39,280 nt of DNA from Betaproteobacteria bacterium (GTDB lineage: Bacteria; Pseudomonadota; Gammaproteobacteria; Burkholderiales; SG8-39). Below the pieces are notes generated by a model. That model did no database searches. It was not told the origin of the DNA and saw only the letters and a list, made by a program, of their open reading frames with translations. Positions within the stretch are counted from its first letter, which is position 1. Every line of letters starts with the position of its first letter. Positions 25,905-35,698 of this stretch are shown here, in pieces. Both the position numbers and the translations under genes were made by a program. The DNA is taken from assembly GCA_019237595.1 (NCBI GenBank), contig JAFAGU010000053.1:1-39280 (forward strand), written 5' to 3'.

Positions 25905-26290
25905 CCGCCGGGGAAAAGCTGGGGCAGCACTTCGGCGAGGCCGGTGACGAAAGCCTCCTTGCCGATCAGCGCATCGGCACCCGCGGCTCGCGCCTGTGCT
26001 CGCGTCTCCTCGGCATGGAAAAGCGCGAGCGCGATGATCGCGGGCGGGCGGGGCGAGGATTTCAGGCGCCGCACGAGCTCGAGGCCGCGACTGGGCATGA
26101 GCCCTAGGTCCAGGAGCAGGAGGTCTGGCGTGGCCGACTCCACGAGGACGAGCGCATCGAGCGCGTTGTTCGCCGTGCCGGCCAACTCGAATCCGGGCAG
26201 GCTCGCGATGTAGTTCGCCGCCGCCGCCAGGAAGGCGGGGCTGTCGTCGGCGATGGCGACTCGGCGGCTCAAGGCAACGGGGAAACCCAT
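25901..26290 (-). CDS. Stand-alone response-regulator receiver domain
   Basis: The 129-residue protein is just one receiver domain with no output domain. It has the acidic pair in AIADDSPAF, phospho-acceptor Asp in DLLLLDLGLMPSRG and a conserved Lys in DALIGKEAF. The usual Thr/Ser after beta-4 appears to be Ala (IIALALFHAEE), which may alter switching or phosphatase sensitivity. It follows the kinase-regulator pair at 26375-28110 on the same strand after an 84-base gap. It could act as a phosphate sink or CheY-like relay for one of the nearby kinases. Confidence 0.85.
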   Translation of the reverse strand: MGFPVALSRRVAIADDSPAFLAAAANYIASLPGFELAGTANNALDALVLVESATPDLLLLDLGLMPSRGLELVRRLKSSPRPPAIIALALFHAEETRAQARAAGADALIGKEAFVTGLAEVLPQLFPGG

Positions 26291-26374
26291 GCCGCGAGGG
26301 TAAGTCTGGAGCCGGCGCGGCGGTATCAGGGCATCCCCGAAACGACCCCGGGGAATTCCTGAATCGAGCCCCGG

Positions 26375-27022
26375 TCAGCCGTCCGGCGGGACGAGGCCCG
26401 TGCGCAGCGCGTAGCGCACCAGGCCCGCGACGTCTCGGATGTTCAGCCGCTCCATGATCTGCGCCCGGTGAGTCTCCACCGTCTTCACCGACAGCTTCAG
26501 CTCGTAGGCGATCTCCTTGGTACTGCGGCCGCGCGCCACGAGCTGCAGCACTTCGCGCTGGCGCGCGGTGAGCGTGTCCCCGCCGGCCGCCTCGCCGCCC
26601 ACTCGCTGCACGTAGCCCTCCACCACCTGCCTCGAGACGGCGGGGCTGAACCAGCTCTCGCCCCGCATCACGCTGCGCAGGGCGAGCTCGAGCTCGCCGG
26701 TCGCGGCGTCCTTGAGGAGATAGCCGACGGCTCCGGCGCGCAGCGCCTGGAGCACGTACTCCTCGCCGGCATGCATGGAAAGGATGATCACGCTCACGCC
26801 GGCCTGGCGCTCGCGCATGCGCGCCGCAGCGTCCAGCCCGCTCATTCCCCGCATGGCGATGTCCATGAGCACGACATCGGGCTTCTCGCGCTCCGCGAGC
26901 TCGAGCGCTTCCTCGCCGCTCGCCGCCTCGCCGACCACTTCGACGCCGGCCATGGTGCCGAGGAGCGAGCGCATTCCGGCGCGGACGAGCGCATGGTCGT
27001 CTGCGAGCACCACCCTGATCAT
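26375..27022 (-). CDS. NarL/FixJ-family response regulator
   Basis: The 215-residue regulator has a receiver (LADDHALVRAG, phospho-acceptor Asp in VVLMDIAMRGMSG, Lys in GYLLKDA). A LuxR-type helix-turn-helix follows at about 148-208 (LTARQREVLQLVARGRSTKEIAYEL, recognition helix SVKTVETHRAQIMERL). The ATG start overlaps the kinase stop as ATGA (27019-27022), marking a cognate pair. It resembles the regulator at 11215-11853 in architecture but is clearly a different protein. Targets are unknown. Confidence 0.9.
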   Translation of the reverse strand: MIRVVLADDHALVRAGMRSLLGTMAGVEVVGEAASGEEALELAEREKPDVVLMDIAMRGMSGLDAAARMRERQAGVSVIILSMHAGEEYVLQALRAGAVGYLLKDAATGELELALRSVMRGESWFSPAVSRQVVEGYVQRVGGEAAGGDTLTARQREVLQLVARGRSTKEIAYELKLSVKTVETHRAQIMERLNIRDVAGLVRYALRTGLVPPDG

Positions 27023-28110
27023 GGGATCGATCCTCCTTCGAGCGGGAATGTTGCCAGCAATGTGGTGCCCTCGCGCGGTGCGCTGCGAAGCTCCAGCTTG
27101 CCGCCTTCCAGCGCCGTGCGCTCTTCCATGCTGAGCAGTCCGACGCTCGCGCCGCTCGCCGCCCGACGTCGCGCGGCGTCGAGGTCGAAGCCGCGCCCGT
27201 CGTCGCGCACTGAGAGGACGAGCGTCCCGGCGCCGCCTTGCACCGACACGGAGAGGTTGCGCGCCCCGGCGTGGCGCAGCACGTTCGTGATGGCCTCCTG
27301 CGCGATGCGGAAGCAGGCGCTCTCGACCTCGGGCGCAAGCTCTTCGGGCACCGCATCCGCGTCAAAGTGCGGGGTCAGGCCGCCGAGCTTCGCCTGCGCA
27401 TCGACATGCGAGCGAAGCGCCGCGACGAGCCCGAGGTCGTCGAGCTGGAGCGGGCGCAAGTTCAGCGAAAGCTGGCGCACGCGCTCGAGCGCGTGCTGCG
27501 TGGTCTCGATGCACGCCTGCACCTGCGCGGGCGCCGCGGCCGCCCCGGAGCGGCCGAGCGATTCCAGCTGGATCTTGAGCGCGGTGAGCGCCTGGCCGAT
27601 GTCGTCGTGCAGGTCTCGGGCGAGCGAGCGCCGCTCCGCCTCCTGCACCTCGAGCAGGCGGCGCGAGAGCGCGCGCAGGCGCTCCTGCGACTGCTCGAGG
27701 GCGCGGCTCGTCGCGAGGTGGCGCTCGCGCTCGCGCCGCTCGCCGAGCGCGCGGCGAACCGCAGGCGCGAGCCGCGCGAGGCCGTGCTTGAGGATGTAGT
27801 CCGTCGCGCCGGCGCGCAGCGCCTCGACGGCCCGCTCCTCGCCCAACGCCCCGGAGACCAGGATGAAAGGCACCAGTGGATCGGTGCGTCGCACGAAGGC
27901 GAGCGCATCCAGGCCCGTATAGCCGGGCAGCGAATAGTCCGCGAGCACGAGGTCGAAGCGGCCGGCGGCGAAGGCGGCCTCGAAAGCCGCGCGGCCAGTC
28001 GCGAGGATCGGCGCGCAACGCAAGCCTCCCTCGGCGAGCGCCGCGACGGCGAGCTCCGCGTCGGTCGCCTGGTCTTCGAGGACGAGCGTGCGCAGCGCCT
28101 CGGGGTTCAT
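27019..28110 (-). CDS. Receiver-histidine kinase (REC-HisKA_3-HATPase)
   Basis: The 363-residue cytoplasmic protein has an N-terminal receiver with phospho-acceptor Asp in LVLADYSLPGYTG and Lys in DYILKHG. A coiled coil leads to HisKA_3 with the His in RRSLARDLHDDIGQALTALK, then an ATPase domain (EAITNVLRHAGARN, VRDDGRGFD). Having a receiver in front of the kinase means its activity can itself be set by an upstream phosphodonor, so it sits in the middle of a relay and passes signal to the overlapping NarL-type regulator. ATG 28110 begins just before the receiver; longer upstream frames are unsupported. Confidence 0.88.
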   Translation of the reverse strand: MNPEALRTLVLEDQATDAELAVAALAEGGLRCAPILATGRAAFEAAFAAGRFDLVLADYSLPGYTGLDALAFVRRTDPLVPFILVSGALGEERAVEALRAGATDYILKHGLARLAPAVRRALGERRERERHLATSRALEQSQERLRALSRRLLEVQEAERRSLARDLHDDIGQALTALKIQLESLGRSGAAAAPAQVQACIETTQHALERVRQLSLNLRPLQLDDLGLVAALRSHVDAQAKLGGLTPHFDADAVPEELAPEVESACFRIAQEAITNVLRHAGARNLSVSVQGGAGTLVLSVRDDGRGFDLDAARRRAASGASVGLLSMEERTALEGGKLELRSAPREGTTLLATFPLEGGSIP

Positions 28111-28184
28111 GCGGACAGGTCGGGAGGCATTGGCGTCAATTCTGCCAAATCCCCCCGGCATGGCGCTTGCGTGGCGCGCCCGCC

Positions 28185-29339
28185 ATGAGCACCGTGCCCG
28201 CTTCCGGCGCCGCGCCCATGGAGCCACGGTCGGCGGCCCGCGCCGCTGGGCTACGCTATTTCCTGGACGACCGTCCGGGAATTTCGCGGGCGGCAAACGG
28301 CGAAGGCTTTCGCTACCGGCACGCTTCGGGACGAGCAGTACGGGACGGCGCGACGCTCGCGCGCATTCGCTCGCTCGCCATCCCGCCTGCGTGGACAAGC
28401 GTCTGGATTTGCCCGGTCGCCGACGGCCACCTGCAGGCGACCGGAAGGGACGCGCGGGGCCGCAAGCAGTATCGCTATCACGCCCGTTGGCGTGAAATCC
28501 GCGACGAGACGAAGTACGGCCGGCTGGCGGCGTTCGCGCGCGCCCTGCCGCGCATCCGGCGCCGGGTGAGCCGGGATCTCGCGTTGCCCGGCCTGCCCCG
28601 GGACAAGGCGCTCGCCACGGTCGTGCGGCTCCTCGACACGACGTTCATGCGCGTAGGCAACGAGGCCTATGCGCGCGAAAACGACTCCTACGGATTGACT
28701 ACGCTGCGGTCCAGGCAAGTCCGCGTGCGCGGCGCGCGGCTGCAATTCGCTTTTCGCGGGAAGAGCGGCGTCTTCCACCGCATCGAGCTCGCCGATGCGC
28801 GGCTTGCGGCGATCGTCCGGCGCATGCAGGACCTTCCCGGCGAGGAGCTCTTCCGCTACGTGGACGACGAAGGCGCGACTCGCACCGTGGATTCGGCGGA
28901 CGTGAACGGGTATCTGAAGGACATCGCCGGAGCCGATTTCACCAGCAAGGATTTCCGCACGTGGGCTGGCACGCTCCTCGCGCTCGAAGCGCTGGAGCAG
29001 GCCGGCGCCGCGCCGCACGACGCTGCGGCCAGGAAGGCTGTCGCCGCGGCGATCGATGCGGTCTCGAAACGGCTCGGCAACACGCGCGCCGTTTGCCGCA
29101 AGTGCTACGTGCACCCGGCCGTGCTCGAGGGCTACCACGCCGGGGCGCTCGAGGACGTTCGAGGAAGAAGCGCAGCTACGCGCCTCGCGGCGCTGCTGGA
29201 GCGCCATGCTCGGAGCGAGACGAGACGCAGGCGGCGCTCCGGCGCCGACGGCCGCTCGCTCGTCCCGGTACTCGCCCGGTCGCTTGGCGCGAGAGCGAGA
29301 AATCGCCATCGGGACGCCCCCGCCATCGCGCGAGCCTGA
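28185..29339 (+). CDS. Type IB DNA topoisomerase
   Basis: The 384-residue enzyme relaxes supercoils by cutting one strand through a 3'-phosphotyrosine, without ATP. It matches the small poxvirus-like bacterial topoisomerases IB: N-terminal domain (IPPAWTSVWICPVADGHLQATGRDARGRKQYRYH region), active-site pieces VGNEAYARENDSYGLTTL and FTSKDFRTWAGT, and catalytic Tyr in VCRKCYVHPAVLEGY. The C-terminus is Arg-rich (ETRRRRRS), likely DNA-contacting. ATG 28185 is preferred; an in-frame ATG 11 codons later is also possible. It is divergent from the receiver-kinase by 74 bases. Bacterial copies are accessory rather than essential. Confidence 0.92.
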   Translation: MSTVPASGAAPMEPRSAARAAGLRYFLDDRPGISRAANGEGFRYRHASGRAVRDGATLARIRSLAIPPAWTSVWICPVADGHLQATGRDARGRKQYRYHARWREIRDETKYGRLAAFARALPRIRRRVSRDLALPGLPRDKALATVVRLLDTTFMRVGNEAYARENDSYGLTTLRSRQVRVRGARLQFAFRGKSGVFHRIELADARLAAIVRRMQDLPGEELFRYVDDEGATRTVDSADVNGYLKDIAGADFTSKDFRTWAGTLLALEALEQAGAAPHDAAARKAVAAAIDAVSKRLGNTRAVCRKCYVHPAVLEGYHAGALEDVRGRSAATRLAALLERHARSETRRRRRSGADGRSLVPVLARSLGARARNRHRDAPAIARA

Positions 29340-29449
29340 GGACATGGGTTCGCGGCCGAGGTCCGGGTGGCATGCAGCAATTCGCATTCCTGCGGCACGG
29401 CGCTTGCTGACACAACGCCGCAGTCTCTTTTTCTTCCTCAACTTGGACT

Positions 29450-29454
29450 AGGAG
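29450..29454 (+). promoter_or_regulatory. Shine-Dalgarno of the first small secreted protein
   Basis: AGGAG lies five bases before ATG 29460 and fixes that start over the longer upstream frame. The 120-base gap from the topoisomerase gene otherwise shows a pyrimidine run (29425-29438) but no clear promoter or terminator. Confidence 0.6.
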
Positions 29455-29459
29455 TTCTC

Positions 29460-29870
29460 ATGAAAATCAAAGTACTTGGTGCAGCCGTGGCGACGGCGCT
29501 GCTGGGACTGTCCACTCTGTCGTTCGGACAAAGCGCGGGCGGCTCCGCGCCGAGCAGCCAGGACACGCCGCGCGAGGCAGCGCGCGCCCAATCCGGCGCC
29601 GGAAGCCAGGCCGGGACGACCGGCACCGTGGTGGCGCCCGCAGCGCCGGCGGTGGTCGATACGAGCCGTTGCGACAACCTCACGGGCGCGGCGAAGACGC
29701 GCTGCATGCGCGACGCAAGCTCCGGCGCGAGCGCTCCCGGCGTCCCCGTGACGCAGGAGCCCGGCCAGAGCGGCCCCGGCGCAGTCGACAAGACGCGTCC
29801 GGGCCAGGAGCCGACGGGGCGCAACCGCGTGAACCCGCGCGATGCGGGCACGAGCTCGAGCGGCGGCTGA
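29460..29870 (+). CDS. Small secreted Gly/Ser/Pro-rich protein with C-x10-C motif
   Basis: I do not recognise a named family. The 136-residue precursor has a signal peptide (MKIKVLGAAVATALLGLSTL, cleavage probably after SFGQ or nearby). A low-complexity Ala/Gly/Ser/Gln region follows. There is one compact motif, RCDNLTGAAKTRCMRDA, with two Cys spaced by ten residues that could form a periplasmic disulphide. The tail is Pro/Gly-rich. The next gene encodes a paralogue with the same layout and Cys spacing. Function is unknown; an exported envelope or stress-related protein is possible. Confidence 0.75.
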   Translation: MKIKVLGAAVATALLGLSTLSFGQSAGGSAPSSQDTPREAARAQSGAGSQAGTTGTVVAPAAPAVVDTSRCDNLTGAAKTRCMRDASSGASAPGVPVTQEPGQSGPGAVDKTRPGQEPTGRNRVNPRDAGTSSSGG

Positions 29871-29890
29871 TCGTCGCAGTTGCGAACGAA

Positions 29891-29916
29891 GGGCCATCCG
29901 AAATGCCGGGTGGCCC
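29891..29916 (+). terminator. Hairpin between the two small secreted-protein genes
   Basis: GGGCCATCCG (29891-29900) pairs with CGGGTGGCCC (29907-29916), with one G-U pair and a 6-base loop. The T run after it is short (TTCACT), so it may be a weak terminator or attenuating/processing hairpin rather than a full stop. It lies 21 bases after the first stop and ends 12 bases before the next ATG. Confidence 0.5.
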
Positions 29917-29928
29917 TTCACTGCTCCA

Positions 29929-30282
29929 ATGAAAAATTTCCGGTTCTTGGCAATCGTCGCGCTGGCGCTCGGTGCGCCGTCGAGCCTTATTGCTCAGCCG
30001 ACCGGAAGCTCGCTTCCGGGGCCCGGCGCTAGCCCGCCTTCCTCGACGAGCACGCCTGGATCGGGCATCGGTGCGGGAACGATAGACTCCGGACCGAATG
30101 CGAACTCGCTACCTACTTGCGTGAACCTGCCGCAAGCCGAACGCGAGAAATGCTTGCGCGCAGCGCGCGCCGCTGCCGCGGCCGGCGGCTCCGCGCCTTC
30201 CGTTAACGAGGGACGCGGCAGCGTCGATCGCGAAGGACCCGGAACGAACGGCGTCGGATCCGGCGCCGGATCGACGCGCTAA
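29929..30282 (+). CDS. Small secreted protein, paralogue of the preceding gene
   Basis: The 117-residue precursor has a signal peptide (MKNFRFLAIVALALGAPSSLIA, cleavage near IAQ) and a Ser/Pro/Gly-rich stretch. Its motif TCVNLPQAEREKCLRAARA again has two Cys spaced by ten residues, and a Gly-rich tail follows. The shared design (signal peptide, disordered linker, C-x10-C helix, disordered tail) and adjacency point to a duplication, although sequence identity outside the motif is low. No ribosome-binding site is clear; it probably depends on transcription from the first gene through the intervening hairpin. Confidence 0.7.
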   Translation: MKNFRFLAIVALALGAPSSLIAQPTGSSLPGPGASPPSSTSTPGSGIGAGTIDSGPNANSLPTCVNLPQAEREKCLRAARAAAAAGGSAPSVNEGRGSVDREGPGTNGVGSGAGSTR

Positions 30283-30298
30283 GAGCTGCAGGGGGAAG

Positions 30299-30374
<76 letters not shown>

Positions 30375-30389
30375 ACGGAGAGGGGCGGA

Positions 30390-30404
30390 ATTCTACATTA
30401 TGAT
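30390..30404. promoter_or_regulatory. Back-to-back -10 boxes for tRNA-Ala and the SapC-family gene
   Basis: TAGAAT on the - strand (30390-30395) lies 15 bases upstream of mature tRNA-Ala. TATGAT on the + strand (30399-30404) ends six bases before the GTG start of the SapC-family gene. The two are three bases apart in a small AT-rich island. The + strand transcript would be leaderless. No clear -35 is seen for either. Confidence 0.45.
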
Positions 30405-30410
30405 GGGCGA

Positions 30411-31247
30411 GTGCAGATCGCTCCGCCCTACGGCTACACCGAGGTCGTTCCCTTTCTCAAGACGAGCCGCGTGCGCCTTCTCGCGCCGGGGGAAGCGCCG
30501 CCGTTCGTGCGGCAGTCGAACGCGATCCCGGTGAGCTACACCGAGTTCCAGCTCGTGGCGCGCGAGTACCCCATCGTCTTCACGACCGGAGACGAGGGCA
30601 GGAACTTCGCGGCCGTGGCGGTGCTCGGCATCACCGCGGCGGAGAACCTGTTCTACGACGGGCGCGCTTGGGCGAGCGACGCCTATGTCCCGGCGTACGC
30701 GCGGCGCTATCCGTTCTGCATGGCGCGGGTCACCGTCGACCGGCAGGAGCACAAGGACCGGCTGATCTGCGTCGAGAAGAGCCACCTCGACGAGGAGGCC
30801 GGCGAATCGATGTTCGACGGCGAGGGTCGGCCCGCGACCAAGTGGACGGAGATCGAGCGGCTGCTCGCAGAATACGAGGCGGACCTCGAGAGGAGCCGCG
30901 AGATGTGCGCGATCCTCGGCGACTACGGCCTGCTCGAGCCCTTCTCGATGCAGGCCACGCTGGCGAAGGAAAAAGGCGCGGGGCCCATGCACCTCACCGG
31001 CATGCATCGCGTGAGCGAGAGGAACCTCGAGAACCTGAACGCCGCGCAGCTCAAGAACCTGCTGCGCAAGGGGATCCTTGCGCGCATCTACCTGCACCTC
31101 CTGTCGCTCGAGAACTTCGCGCGGCTGCTCGATCGCAAGGCGGCGCAGCGAGCGCCCGAAAGGGAAACCTTGGGGAAGGAATCCGGCGGGGCGAAGTCCG
31201 AGCCGGTGCAGCCGAAGAGCGAGAAGCCCTCGAGGCGAGGGCGCTAG
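30411..31247 (+). CDS. SapC family protein
   Basis: The 278-residue cytoplasmic-looking protein matches the SapC family (named from an S-layer-associated gene): SYTEFQLVAREYPIVFTTGDEG, ENLFYDGRAWASDAYVPAYARRYPF, MFDGEGRPATKW and DYGLLEPFSM are in the family's order. The biochemical role of SapC proteins is not established. The C-terminus is a charged Lys/Glu/Pro tail. The GTG start is chosen because family similarity begins about ten residues later and the upstream part of the ORF lies in tRNA-Ala. The stop shares CTAG (31244-31247) with the convergent small gene. Confidence 0.85.
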   Translation: MQIAPPYGYTEVVPFLKTSRVRLLAPGEAPPFVRQSNAIPVSYTEFQLVAREYPIVFTTGDEGRNFAAVAVLGITAAENLFYDGRAWASDAYVPAYARRYPFCMARVTVDRQEHKDRLICVEKSHLDEEAGESMFDGEGRPATKWTEIERLLAEYEADLERSREMCAILGDYGLLEPFSMQATLAKEKGAGPMHLTGMHRVSERNLENLNAAQLKNLLRKGILARIYLHLLSLENFARLLDRKAAQRAPERETLGKESGGAKSEPVQPKSEKPSRRGR

Positions 31248-31447
31248 GCGGCTGCTTTGTCGGCGGCCGCCTTTTCGGCCGCGGCCTTCTTCTTCGCCCG
31301 CCGGTCGGCCATGATTTTCTCGTAGCACTCCGCGCACACCGCGCGCTTATTGCGCACGCCGGGAAGCGTGCGGAACGTGGCGCGAGGCCGCGAGTGCTGG
31401 CCGTGGAAGCAGTACTTGAGCGGGTTGAGGTTAGCCATCTCCGACAT
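31244..31447 (-). CDS. Small Cys/His-containing basic protein
   Basis: The 67-residue protein is unrecognised by name. It has one C-x2-C pair (AVCAECYEKI) and an upstream Cys/His set (YCFHGQHSR) that together could bind zinc, then a Lys/Ala-rich C-terminal helix (RRAKKKAAAEKAAADKAAA). ATG 31447 has an upstream AGGA; ATGs at 31453 and 31438 are alternatives. It begins 18 bases downstream of the CAU tRNA, on the rpoD strand. A nucleic-acid-associated role is a guess from charge and the possible zinc site. Confidence 0.7.
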   Translation of the reverse strand: MSEMANLNPLKYCFHGQHSRPRATFRTLPGVRNKRAVCAECYEKIMADRRAKKKAAAEKAAADKAAA

Positions 31448-31464
31448 GGTCATCCTATCACTGA

Positions 31465-31541
31465 TGGTGGGCCGGGTTGGAATCGAACCAACGACCAAGG
31501 GATTATGAGTCCCCTGCTCTGACCGGCTGAGCTACCGGCCC
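31465..31541 (-). tRNA. tRNA with CAU anticodon, probably tRNA-Ile2 (lysidine type)
   Basis: A 77-base cloverleaf with encoded CCA. Acceptor GGGCCGG/CCGGCCC, D arm GCTC/GAGC with loop AGCCGGTCA, anticodon stem GGGGA/TCCCT, loop CTCATAA with CAT at 31505-31507, T stem GTTGG/CCAAC. The anticodon arm and variable loop (GACTCATAATC..TTGGTCG) resemble Escherichia coli ileX more than elongator tRNA-Met, and it lacks initiator features. It is therefore likely Ile2, whose C34 is converted to lysidine by TilS to read AUA. Elongator Met is the alternative. It lies 23 bases after the rpoD stop. Confidence 0.85.
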
Positions 31542-31564
31542 CCGCGCCCTTATAGCAGAAAGGG

Positions 31565-33772
<2,208 letters not shown>

Positions 33773-33841
33773 CTTTCCCCCGGTACGGAGCTCGGACTGT
33801 CGGTTTTCAATGCACTTCAGAGGACTTCAAGAGAACCGTAG

Positions 33842-33876
33842 ATTGTAGCAAAAGAGCCCTGTTTCAAGAGGCTTTT
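33842..33876 (-). promoter_or_regulatory. dnaG-rpoD spacer: terminator-like hairpin and probable rpoD promoter
   Basis: On the - strand AAAAGCC pairs with GGCTCTTTT (33850-33876, one bulged base), a terminator-like hairpin just after dnaG. It is followed at once by TACAAT (33842-33847), a good -10 with GC before it (TTGCTACAAT). TTGAAA lies only 14 bases upstream of it, a short spacing. Together these would lower read-through from dnaG and start a separate rpoD message with a leader of about 65 bases. Confidence 0.45.
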
Positions 33877-33885
33877 CGGCTCGTT

Positions 33886-35679
33886 TTACTGGCGAGAAGC
33901 TGGCCCGATGCTTGCAGTCCGGCCCTCCACCTGCAGCCGCTGCTCCAGCGCCTTTACCTCCGTGATCATGCGGCCGTATCGCACGTGCTCTTCCTTTGAC
34001 AGCTTTCCCTGCCGAAGTTTTTCCCCGAGGAGCTTGATGGCGCCATTCTTCCGGTTGATCTCCATCTTCCACAGGGCGTGGCGGACCTCGAGCCGCGCCC
34101 CCTCCTCGGTTTCGGCGACGCTGGCGGCATCAGCCTGTGCGGCAAAAACGAGCTCCGCATGCGCTCCGTTCTGCAAGCGCTCGATGAGCATCGCCCCCGA
34201 AGCGGGTGACTCTTGAACGCTCTCCGACAGGGCGTGGAGCGCCCGGGACTCAGGCAGGTTCGCGTCGAGGAGCGCGAGATCGATCTCGGCAAGAACCGCG
34301 GGCCAGGCCACGGCCTGGCAAAGCACCTTCCATTCCGGAGTCGTGGGCGCGGCGAACGCTTTCTTCGCCGGCGCGGGCCGCCGATAAACCGGCGCCTCTT
34401 CCGGCCGCCCCAGAAGGCGCTCGGCTTCTTCCGCCGTCAGCTCGGAGAGGCGGGCCGCTTCTTTGAGGAGCTGAATCCTGAGGGCAGGGGCCGTGATTTT
34501 TTGGAGATGCGGCTTTGCTGCAGCGATGAACTGCGACCGCCCCTCAGGACTCGACAAACTGAATTGGCCGCGTAGCTCGGCAAACAGGAACTCGGAGAGC
34601 GTCTGCGCCTCGCCGACCAGGCGCTCGAACGCTTCCTGGCCGTGCTTGCGAATGTAGGTGTCGGGATCTTCGCCGTCAGGGAGGAAGAGAAAGCGGATCG
34701 GCTTGTCGTCGGGCGCGAGCGGCAGGCTGACCTCGAGCGCGCGCCAGGCGGCTTTGCGACCCGCCGCGTCGCCGTCGAACGAGAACACGATCTCATCGGC
34801 GAGGCGCAGGAGCTTCTGGACGTGCACGGGCGTGGTGGCCGTGCCAAGCGTGGCGACGGCATAGCCCACGCCGAACTGCGCGAGCGCCACCACGTCCATA
34901 TAGCCCTCGACGACGAGCACGCGGCTTGCCTGGCGGATCGCATCGCGGGCCTGCACGAGGCCGTAGACCTCGCGTCCCTTTTCGAAGAGCGGCGTCTCCG
35001 GAGAATTGAGGTATTTCGGCTCGCCCTCGCCAATCACGCGCCCGCCGAAGCCGATGACGGCCCCTCGGGCATTCAGGATCGGGAACATCACCCGGCCGCG
35101 GAAGCGGTCGTAGCGCTTACCCTCGTTCTCGATCACCAAGCCGCACTCGACGAGCGATTTGTCTTCGTACTCGGGGAAGACGGCCTTCAGGGCCTGCCAG
35201 TCATCGGGCGCGTAGCCCATGCGGAACCTCGCGGCGATTTCGCCGGTGAGGCCGCGGCCCTTCAGGTACTCGATCGCCTGCGGGGACTTCTTGAGCTCGG
35301 CTCGGTAGAAGTCCATCGCCTTCTCCATGACCCCGTAGAGGTCGGTCTGGCGCTCGTCGCGGGCGATCTCCTCCTTAGTCCTGGGCTTGAATTCCGGCAT
35401 CTGCATGCCGACGGACGAGGCGAGGTCCTTCACGGCGTCGACGTAGCCCATGCCGCCGTAGGCCATCAGGAAGCCGATCGCGTTGCCGTGCACCCCGCAG
35501 CCGAAGCAGTGATAGAACTGCTTGGTCGGGCTCACCGAGAAGGAAGGCGTCTTCTCGTTGTGGAAGGGGCAGAGCCCCTGGAAGTTGGCGCCCGCTTTCT
35601 TCAGGCGCACGTAGCGCGAGACGACTTCGACGATATCGACCCGGTTGAGGAGGTCCTGCTTGAACGAGTCGGGAATCAT
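33886..35679 (-). CDS. dnaG: DNA primase DnaG
   Basis: Primase makes RNA primers for replication. The 597-residue protein has the N-terminal zinc ribbon (CPFHNEKTPSFSVSPTKQFYHCFGCG, about residues 38-64). The RNA-polymerase core with TOPRIM motifs includes VVEGYMDVVAL and FSFDGDAAGRKAA. The C-terminal helicase-interaction region is less conserved. It starts 19 bases after the yqeY stop. Its position between rpsU/yqeY and rpoD is the classic macromolecular-synthesis cluster. Confidence 0.97.
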   Translation of the reverse strand: MIPDSFKQDLLNRVDIVEVVSRYVRLKKAGANFQGLCPFHNEKTPSFSVSPTKQFYHCFGCGVHGNAIGFLMAYGGMGYVDAVKDLASSVGMQMPEFKPRTKEEIARDERQTDLYGVMEKAMDFYRAELKKSPQAIEYLKGRGLTGEIAARFRMGYAPDDWQALKAVFPEYEDKSLVECGLVIENEGKRYDRFRGRVMFPILNARGAVIGFGGRVIGEGEPKYLNSPETPLFEKGREVYGLVQARDAIRQASRVLVVEGYMDVVALAQFGVGYAVATLGTATTPVHVQKLLRLADEIVFSFDGDAAGRKAAWRALEVSLPLAPDDKPIRFLFLPDGEDPDTYIRKHGQEAFERLVGEAQTLSEFLFAELRGQFSLSSPEGRSQFIAAAKPHLQKITAPALRIQLLKEAARLSELTAEEAERLLGRPEEAPVYRRPAPAKKAFAAPTTPEWKVLCQAVAWPAVLAEIDLALLDANLPESRALHALSESVQESPASGAMLIERLQNGAHAELVFAAQADAASVAETEEGARLEVRHALWKMEINRKNGAIKLLGEKLRQGKLSKEEHVRYGRMITEVKALEQRLQVEGRTASIGPASRQ

Positions 35680-35698
35680 GGCGGGGCGCTCCCGCTTT

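Noticed and set aside
26326..26347. Small inverted repeat (TCCCCG...CGGGGA) between the lone receiver and the NarL-type regulator
   Set aside because: The stem is only about six pairs with no T run on either strand; I cannot support a terminator or operator.
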